From assembly GCF_001280595.1 (NCBI RefSeq), contig NZ_LITU01000042.1:1-54309 (forward strand): a stretch of 54,309 nt of DNA, written 5' to 3'. The position numbers and the translations under genes are program-made. The notes under the pieces are model-generated. The model had not been told where the DNA came from. It worked only from the letters and a program-made list of their open reading frames with translations, and ran no database searches. The stretch is from Paenibacillus xylanivorans. GTDB taxonomy: Bacteria; Bacillota; Bacilli; Paenibacillales; Paenibacillaceae. This document shows positions 51,574 through 54,309 of the stretch, piece by piece (the stretch's first letter is position 1; each line of letters begins with the position of its first letter).

Positions 51574-51588
51574 TGATAATCATTATCA
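51574..51588. promoter_or_regulatory. Perfect Fur box
   Basis: TGATAATCATTATCA matches the Bacillus Fur consensus at all 15 positions and is a full palindrome. It lies between the small gene at 51341-51496 and the end of the gene at 51650, so its likely target is the small gene. Confidence 0.85.
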
Positions 51589-51649
51589 CAGTTATATGTT
51601 TATTATGCAATGAACGATGGCAAAATGCAATGCCAAGGCTCGAATAAAC

Positions 51650-51940
51650 TTAACTTTTTTTCGAAAATAGGCTCATCCACAGCAGATAGGGAATGTACAC
51701 ACCCAGGTATGCGGACGGATAAAGGAACCATCCATTCAACAGGAAATGGTGTATTTCTGTGGTGAACGTCGTCATATGGGCATTTGTAGCATATACATCG
51801 CCTGCAATGACAGTGGCTGCACTATAAAAGCAGAGCAGGGCAAGTACATGAAAAATGCGGGTCACCATCCGGGAGCGAAGCGCAACAAATGCCATAATAA
51901 GTGGAACAATCAGCAGGAGCAGAAGGAATAGAAGCTTCAT
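51650..51940 (-). CDS. Small membrane protein, unassigned
   Basis: A 96-residue protein with three membrane helices (KLLFLLLLLIVPLIMAFVAL, a helix with ALLCFYSAATVIAGD, and PSAYLGVYIPYLLWMSLF) and a His-containing loop. I do not recognise the family. The ATG at 51940 is preceded by AAAGGAG; a longer frame from 51985 lacks a site. It is a single gene between the Fur-box unit and a divergent secreted protein gene. Confidence 0.7.
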   Translation of the reverse strand: MKLLFLLLLLIVPLIMAFVALRSRMVTRIFHVLALLCFYSAATVIAGDVYATNAHMTTFTTEIHHFLLNGWFLYPSAYLGVYIPYLLWMSLFSKKS

Positions 51941-52109
51941 CGTACAGGTCTCCTTTGGGATACTTTTGTTAACCAGTATGGGCAAGCGATGTAAGTTCCA
52001 AAAGTTTTTTTAAACATTTTACAAAAAGAAAGAGGAATTCAGCATATGAACGATTAAATTAAAGGTGGATAACCCATTATCAGGTAATTACGAGGAGGAG
52101 AAGGCAAGT

Positions 52110-53672
52110 ATGAAAAAAGCGATATGGCAGCATTGGATCGGGGCATTCCTGGTGTTCATCATGATGGCAACAGCATTGCTTGGGCCTGGTTCGCAAGGTC
52201 CTGTTCAGGCCGTTGCAGCACCAATTACGGTATCGCAGGCCATCGCTGCCCAGAGTGGCGGAGCAACAGCAACGGTCGAAGGATATATTGTTGGACATGC
52301 TACCGGCTCGCTTACAGCCAAGTTCACATCTCCTTACGCTAATGATTTCAACTTCCTGATTGCGGATTCAGCGACAGAGAAGACCAACGCGAAACTGCTC
52401 GATGTGCAGATCCCCGCATCGTACCGTTCACAATATGGACTGGCTTCAAACCCGAATCTCGTGGGGCAGAAGGTGATCGTAACCGGAACACTTGGTGCAT
52501 ACAACAGTTATGCCGGGGTTAAGAATCCTACTTCAATCGCACTCTCCTCTGGAACAACCAATCCTGATCCTGATCCAGGCACAACGCTGCCGGGTGGTAC
52601 AGGGAAGAAAGTATTGTTCGACAACGCGCATGCTCAGACAGCCGGGGCTGCGGACTGGGTTATTGATGGAGCATTTTCAGACTTTGCGAATGGTTTGCGA
52701 AACGCAGGCTTTACCGTGGATCAGCTGGAACGCAGCATCCCGTATACATTCGGTGAACAAGCAATCACCTTTAATAAATTGAAAGATTATGATGTCTTCG
52801 TTATCGGCGAAGCGAACGTGCCTTTCAAAGCGACAGAACAGGCAGCGCTGCTGCAATATGTACAGAATGGTGGCAGTGTCTTCTTCATTGCCGATCACTA
52901 TAACGCAGACCGGAACAAAAATCGCTGGGATTCCTCCGAAGTATTCAACGGCTATCGCCGTGGTGCATTCCTTAATCCGGCCAAAGGCATGTCGTCGGCA
53001 GAAGCCGAATCTCCAGCCATGCAAGGCGTGACCAGTTCCGATTGGTTGGCATCCAACTTCGGTATTCGCTTCCGCTACAATGCACTGGGTGACGTGAATG
53101 CAACGGATATCGTTGCACCTTCGCAGTCGTTCGGCATTACAACGGGAGTGAGCGCTGTAGCTATGCATGCAGGTTCCACCCTTGCCATTATTGATCCGAA
53201 CAAAGCTAAAGGTCTGGTGTATGTGCCTAGCGGTGTATCCAAATGGGGCAACGCAGTCGATCAGGGCGTATACAATGGCGGCGGACGGGCTGAAGGAGCC
53301 TACGCGGCGATCGCCAAGGTAGGAGCAGGTAAAGCGGCATTTATTGGTGATTCCTCACCTGTTGAAGATGCCACTCCAAAATATCTTCGTGAAGAAACAG
53401 GCGCTGCCAAAACAACGTATGATGGCTTCAAGGAAGTGAATGATGGCGTATTCCTCGTGAATACCGTGAAATGGCTTGCAGTGAAAGAAAGTTACACAAG
53501 TCTGTCTCAGGTATCTGGACTGACATTGGATACGCCAACAAGCCTGCTTGCGATTGAAGCTCCGGCTTCATCCACCGAGCCACAAACGGAGCCATGGGCT
53601 GTACCGGCTGCCGGCTACAAATGGTATGATCCTACAACGTTCAAGGCGGGTTCGTACGGCAAAGCGCAGTAA
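52110..53672 (+). CDS. Secreted two-domain protein (OB-like plus GATase/DUF4350-like)
   Basis: A 520-residue secreted protein. A signal peptide (~1-36, IGAFLVFIMMATALL to AVAAP) is followed by an OB-like domain (~38-155, TVSQAIAAQSGGATATVEGY), of the DUF6359 sort seen at the N-terminus of secreted Bacillus nucleases such as YhcR. A Pro/Asp/Gly linker (TNPDPDPGTTLPGG) leads to a second domain (~175-460) with VLFDNAHAQTAG, DYDVFVIGEANVPF and GGSVFFIADHYN, resembling class-I glutamine-amidotransferase-like or DUF4350 folds. The catalytic function is not evident. The start at 52110 follows GAGGAGGAG. Confidence 0.75.
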   Translation: MKKAIWQHWIGAFLVFIMMATALLGPGSQGPVQAVAAPITVSQAIAAQSGGATATVEGYIVGHATGSLTAKFTSPYANDFNFLIADSATEKTNAKLLDVQIPASYRSQYGLASNPNLVGQKVIVTGTLGAYNSYAGVKNPTSIALSSGTTNPDPDPGTTLPGGTGKKVLFDNAHAQTAGAADWVIDGAFSDFANGLRNAGFTVDQLERSIPYTFGEQAITFNKLKDYDVFVIGEANVPFKATEQAALLQYVQNGGSVFFIADHYNADRNKNRWDSSEVFNGYRRGAFLNPAKGMSSAEAESPAMQGVTSSDWLASNFGIRFRYNALGDVNATDIVAPSQSFGITTGVSAVAMHAGSTLAIIDPNKAKGLVYVPSGVSKWGNAVDQGVYNGGGRAEGAYAAIAKVGAGKAAFIGDSSPVEDATPKYLREETGAAKTTYDGFKEVNDGVFLVNTVKWLAVKESYTSLSQVSGLTLDTPTSLLAIEAPASSTEPQTEPWAVPAAGYKWYDPTTFKAGSYGKAQ

Positions 53673-53704
53673 TAAAAGCAATAAGGTAAATATACGGATA
53701 ATCG

Positions 53705-53738
53705 GCCTGTCCGCCACGATATCGGACAGGCTTTATTT
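53705..53738 (+). terminator. Terminator after the secreted protein gene
   Basis: GCCTGTCCG pairs with CGGACAGGC around CCACGATAT and is followed by TTTATTTT. Confidence 0.8.
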
Positions 53739-53817
53739 TGCATAAATGCCCGAAGCAGAGGGAAACGTAAGGGTAATTATGAATGATGAGCGAAATGCCA
53801 AGGTGAGGAGGAAGACC

Positions 53818-54309
53818 ATGATGAATCGGCAAGCAGACTGCGACAGCTCAACCATGAGGCAGAAACTCAAAGGAGACCTTCATCGTGTGGCAGATCGAAT
53901 GAATCAGACGTTATCCACCTTTGATCATGACAGTGTATGTCTGCTGGGCCAATTTGCGGAGATTCGGGCAGAGATCAAGCAGATCGAGGTGCTGGCGTCT
54001 TCCTTTTATCTGGATTGTTATCTGTCTCCCTTCACGGAGAAATTTGCCGAACTGACTGCCAGTGTACAGCATTTGTCGGATCGCAGATATGGTGCGCTCA
54101 TTGTAATTGAACGGGAAGTGCCACTTGAACCAATTATCCACTCAGGGGTTGCAGTAGATGCTCGGGTAACTCATGCGCTGCTGGAGTCTTTGTTTATACC
54201 GGGTGCACCTCTGCATGATGGGGCTGTGCTGATTCGGGGCAATCAGATTGTATCGGCGGGCAATGTATTGCCTCTGTCACAGGCCATTGCGCATGAACGG
54301 AAGATTGGC
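53818..54309 (+). CDS. cdaS: Diadenylate cyclase CdaS, partial at the right edge
   Basis: The frame runs from 53818 to the window end for 164 codons without stop, so the C-terminus is missing. The N-terminal ~75 residues are two helices (RQKLKGDLHRVADRMNQTLS, then FAEIRAEIKQIEVLASSFYL), as in the sporulation-specific cyclase CdaS/YojJ of B. subtilis, where they hold the enzyme inactive. The DisA-N/DAC domain then starts (RRYGALIVIERE) and carries the conserved DGA in PLHDGAVLIRGN; the edge cuts it at the start of the RHR region (AHERKIG). The full protein is about 207 residues. It makes c-di-AMP from two ATP during sporulation and germination. GAGGAGGA precedes the ATG at 53818. Confidence 0.9.
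   Translation, partial: MMNRQADCDSSTMRQKLKGDLHRVADRMNQTLSTFDHDSVCLLGQFAEIRAEIKQIEVLASSFYLDCYLSPFTEKFAELTASVQHLSDRRYGALIVIEREVPLEPIIHSGVAVDARVTHALLESLFIPGAPLHDGAVLIRGNQIVSAGNVLPLSQAIAHERKIG

Overview
The window reads as chromosomal DNA of a spore-forming, mid-GC Gram-positive bacterium, most likely a Paenibacillus. The reasons are strong AGGAGG-type ribosome binding sites, TTG and GTG starts, copper-amine-oxidase-type 'stalk' domains on secreted enzymes, a GerMN lipoprotein, a sporulation-type diadenylate cyclase (CdaS) at the right edge, an Fnr with a C-terminal cysteine cluster as in Bacillus, and many ABC sugar and lytic-enzyme genes. All functional calls come from reading the sequence and from knowledge of the families; no database search was run.

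Layout. 1-3.8 kb: tRNA-Gly, a pentapeptide-repeat protein, a stranded rRNA-spacer-like fragment, a short-chain dehydrogenase, a secreted CYTH protein and a LysR regulator. 3.9-9.7 kb: an ABC importer of the iron/2-aminoethylphosphonate/thiamine type (ATPase, lipoprotein, fused permease) coupled to a beta-CASP-like metallo-hydrolase. 9.8-12.1 kb: GerMN lipoprotein, cell-wall amidase and a small frameshifted membrane-protein gene. 12.3-26.8 kb: a large amino-sugar and peptidoglycan salvage block (anmK, murR, murQ, a MurK/NagK-like kinase, an ABC sugar importer, a membrane protein, NamZ-like GH171, NagZ-like GH3, AmiE-like serine amidase). 26.9-30.2 kb: a chemoreceptor and the AzlCD exporter. 30.3-37.2 kb: a uronic-acid polysaccharide locus (uronate-dehydrogenase-like SDR, GDSL esterase, heparinase II/III-like protein, an unassigned 646-residue protein, GH88). 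37.4-40.8 kb: a methyltransferase and a nine-repeat Ig-like secreted protein. 40.8-42.6 kb: a split chromate transporter with an Lrp/AsnC regulator. 42.8-49.3 kb: an NreBC-like two-component pair, a siderophore-binding lipoprotein with a Fur box, a Btr-like AraC regulator, an NreA-like GAF protein and Fnr with an FNR box. 49.5-54.3 kb: a low-GC serine hydrolase, an acetyltransferase, a 51-residue protein behind a perfect Fur box, a small membrane protein, a large secreted protein, and the start of cdaS.

The most coherent system is the salvage block. In Bacillus subtilis NamZ, NagZ and AmiE are secreted and MurNAc enters by the PTS protein MurP. Here the NamZ-like and NagZ-like proteins have no visible signal peptide, no PTS gene is present, and they follow an ABC importer in one gene string. 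The divergent operon supplies a sugar kinase plus MurQ. The arrangement suggests import of intact amino-sugar oligosaccharides (for example GlcNAc-MurNAc, perhaps with peptide), hydrolysis in the cytoplasm, phosphorylation by the kinase, and MurQ etherase action, under MurR control. Promoters on both sides of the divergent region carry the same ATTTCAT element at the same place in the spacer.

Other points of interest are the unassigned 646-residue protein between a heparinase-like gene and GH88, the Fur-box-linked 51-residue protein, the ~150-bp nested palindrome inside the salvage operon, and the stranded rRNA-spacer relic.
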